A stretch of DNA of 7,411 bases. Origin: Euryarchaeota archaeon UBA220 (lineage in GTDB: Archaea; Thermoplasmatota; Poseidoniia; Poseidoniales; Thalassarchaeaceae). Each line of letters begins with the position of its first letter. Position 1 is the first letter of the stretch. Under the pieces are notes generated by a model. That model did not search any database and had not been told where the DNA came from. It was given only the letters and a program-made list of their open reading frames with translations. A program made the position numbers and the translations under genes. Below are positions 6,377 through 7,411 of the stretch, in pieces. Location: NCBI GenBank assembly GCA_002501885.1, contig DAON01000010.1:530-7940 (forward strand). Reading direction: 5' to 3'.

Positions 6377-7411
6377 TTAATCCTCTACATTGAAGCGCTG
6401 ATAGACTTCATTCGTAGTTTGAGTCACTCGAATGAATGTTGCACACTTAGGCAGATCTTTGATTCTCCTAGCGCCTACATAGGAACATGCCGACCTAACT
6501 CCTCCAAGTATCGACTGAATAGTCCCTTCTAGGGGGCCTCTGTATGGGACTCTTACCTCCTTGCCTTCAGGGGCGCGATGCTTGGCCACTTCTCCATAAT
6601 GTGACTCCATCGCCTTTGCAGATGACATCCCGTAAAACGACTTGAACATCTTCCCGTTCTTATCTTCCACCAATTCTCCTCCAGATTCATCGTGCCCTGC
6701 TAACATGCCTCCTAGCATCACGAAGTCAGCACCGGCAGCGAATGCCTTGGCTACATCTCCCGGAGACGAGCAACCCCCGTCTGCCATTACATGGCCAAGC
6801 AGGCCATGTGCGGCATCTGCGCATTCCGAGATGGCCGAAAGCTGGGGATAACCAACTCCTGCGACCTTCCTAGTTGTGCAAACAGAGCCTGGACCTATTC
6901 CTACCTTGACTATGTCAGCCCCGGCTAGTATCAAGGCCTCAGTCATCTCCCTAGTAGCCACATTCCCAGCAATCACAATCTTGTCAGGAAACTCAGAACG
7001 GACTCTCTTAACGAAGTCCAAGAAGACCTCTCTGTAGCCATTTGCAACATCTATACAGATCATCTGTATCCCGTCATCAGTTGCCATCTTTCGCTGTAGA
7101 AGTTCAAAACTCTCCTCAGTCGATCCACAGGTCACCGCAACATATCCCGAATCTACGCCGTTCTCCCAGGCTCCGGAATATGCACTGGTAGAGTAGAACT
7201 TTTGCAGACAGGTAAGCATCCCATGTCCCTGCAGGACTCTAGCCACATCGAACAATCCAGTAGTATCCATATTGGCCGCCACAATTGGGACTCCCTCCCA
7301 GGTAGTATCGGAATGGCGGAAACTGAATTCCCTCACTAAGCTCACATCAGACCTAGAAACAAGCGTACTGCGCTTTGGCCTAATCAGTACATCATCAAAA
7401 GTTAGCTTCAC
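6377..7411 (-). CDS. guaC: GMP reductase (NADPH-dependent), N-terminus at the window edge
   Basis: GMP reductase converts GMP to IMP and ammonia with NADPH in purine salvage. The visible 344 residues match the GuaC/human GMPR type closely and lack the CBS domains of IMP dehydrogenase. Landmarks are DDVLIRPKRS at 6-15, VAANMDT at 44-50, ICIDVANGY at 118-126, AGNVAT at 148-153, the catalytic loop GIGPGSVCTTR with Cys178 and Thr180, GVGYPQLSA, DGGC at 211-214, GADFVMLGG at 227-235, FYGMSS at 259-264, the RAPEGKE loop with Glu282, and TFIRVTQ at 325-331. The C-terminus is complete. The first visible codon is a GTG, but E. coli and human enzymes have several residues before the matching KL(x)F, so the true start probably lies beyond the edge. 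It is followed by the transporter gene, probably in the same transcript. GuaC-type enzymes are uncommon in archaea, so transfer from bacteria is possible. Confidence 0.93.
   Translation of the reverse strand: MKLTFDDVLIRPKRSTLVSRSDVSLVREFSFRHSDTTWEGVPIVAANMDTTGLFDVARVLQGHGMLTCLQKFYSTSAYSGAWENGVDSGYVAVTCGSTEESFELLQRKMATDDGIQMICIDVANGYREVFLDFVKRVRSEFPDKIVIAGNVATREMTEALILAGADIVKVGIGPGSVCTTRKVAGVGYPQLSAISECADAAHGLLGHVMADGGCSSPGDVAKAFAAGADFVMLGGMLAGHDESGGELVEDKNGKMFKSFYGMSSAKAMESHYGEVAKHRAPEGKEVRVPYRGPLEGTIQSILGGVRSACSYVGARRIKDLPKCATFIRVTQTTNEVYQRFNVED

Noticed and set aside
5930..6532. Plus-strand frames of 94-96 codons over the transporter and the GMP reductase end
   Set aside because: They oppose two well-recognised genes and have no recognisable content.
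6377..7411. IMP dehydrogenase
   Set aside because: The length, lack of CBS domains and the GVGYPQLSA and FYGMSS context match GMP reductase.

Overview
The window looks like a piece of an archaeal genome, most likely a marine euryarchaeon of the Poseidoniales (Marine Group II) type. This is inference. The support is a full archease gene, GGTGA-type ribosome binding sites, an AT-rich TATA-like element in place of bacterial -35/-10 boxes, and a very long acidic secreted protein built from DxDxDG calcium-binding repeats behind a single N-terminal membrane segment. Base composition is even across the window, near 50% GC. I see no tRNA, rRNA, CRISPR array, insertion sequence or phage gene.

Layout. 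Bases 1-870 (+) hold the C-terminal three quarters of a PLP-dependent aminotransferase of the AlaA-like class I/II type, cut by the left edge. Four bases later (874-1974, +) comes an unrecognised 366-residue protein that appears to contain a divergent internal duplication. An 82-base gap (1975-2056) holds a TATA-like element and a perfect 7-bp GC hairpin next to the ribosome binding site. Bases 2057-5104 (+) encode a 1015-residue membrane-anchored extracellular protein with about 25 calcium-binding repeats. In its middle sits a domain that reads like a biotinyl/lipoyl (barrel-sandwich) fold without its lysine. Bases 5141-5611 (+) encode archease, the activator of the RtcB RNA ligase. It ends tail-to-tail against a minus-strand pair: a TauE/SafE-family membrane transporter (5608-6336, -) and, upstream of it, a GMP reductase (6377-7411, -) that touches the right edge.

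How the genes relate. The aminotransferase and the unknown protein are probably translated from one message, because the ribosome binding site of the second lies inside the last codons of the first. The large surface protein has its own leader and probably its own promoter; archease follows it after 36 bases. GMP reductase and the transporter are probably co-transcribed leftward with about 40 bases between them. No single pathway joins the window. It reads as ordinary housekeeping genes (amino-acid metabolism, RNA repair/tRNA splicing support, purine salvage) plus one accessory-type surface protein and one unknown protein. The most interesting parts are the lipoyl-like domain inside the surface protein, the duplicated unknown protein, and an archaeal-context GMP reductase of the bacterial/eukaryotic type.
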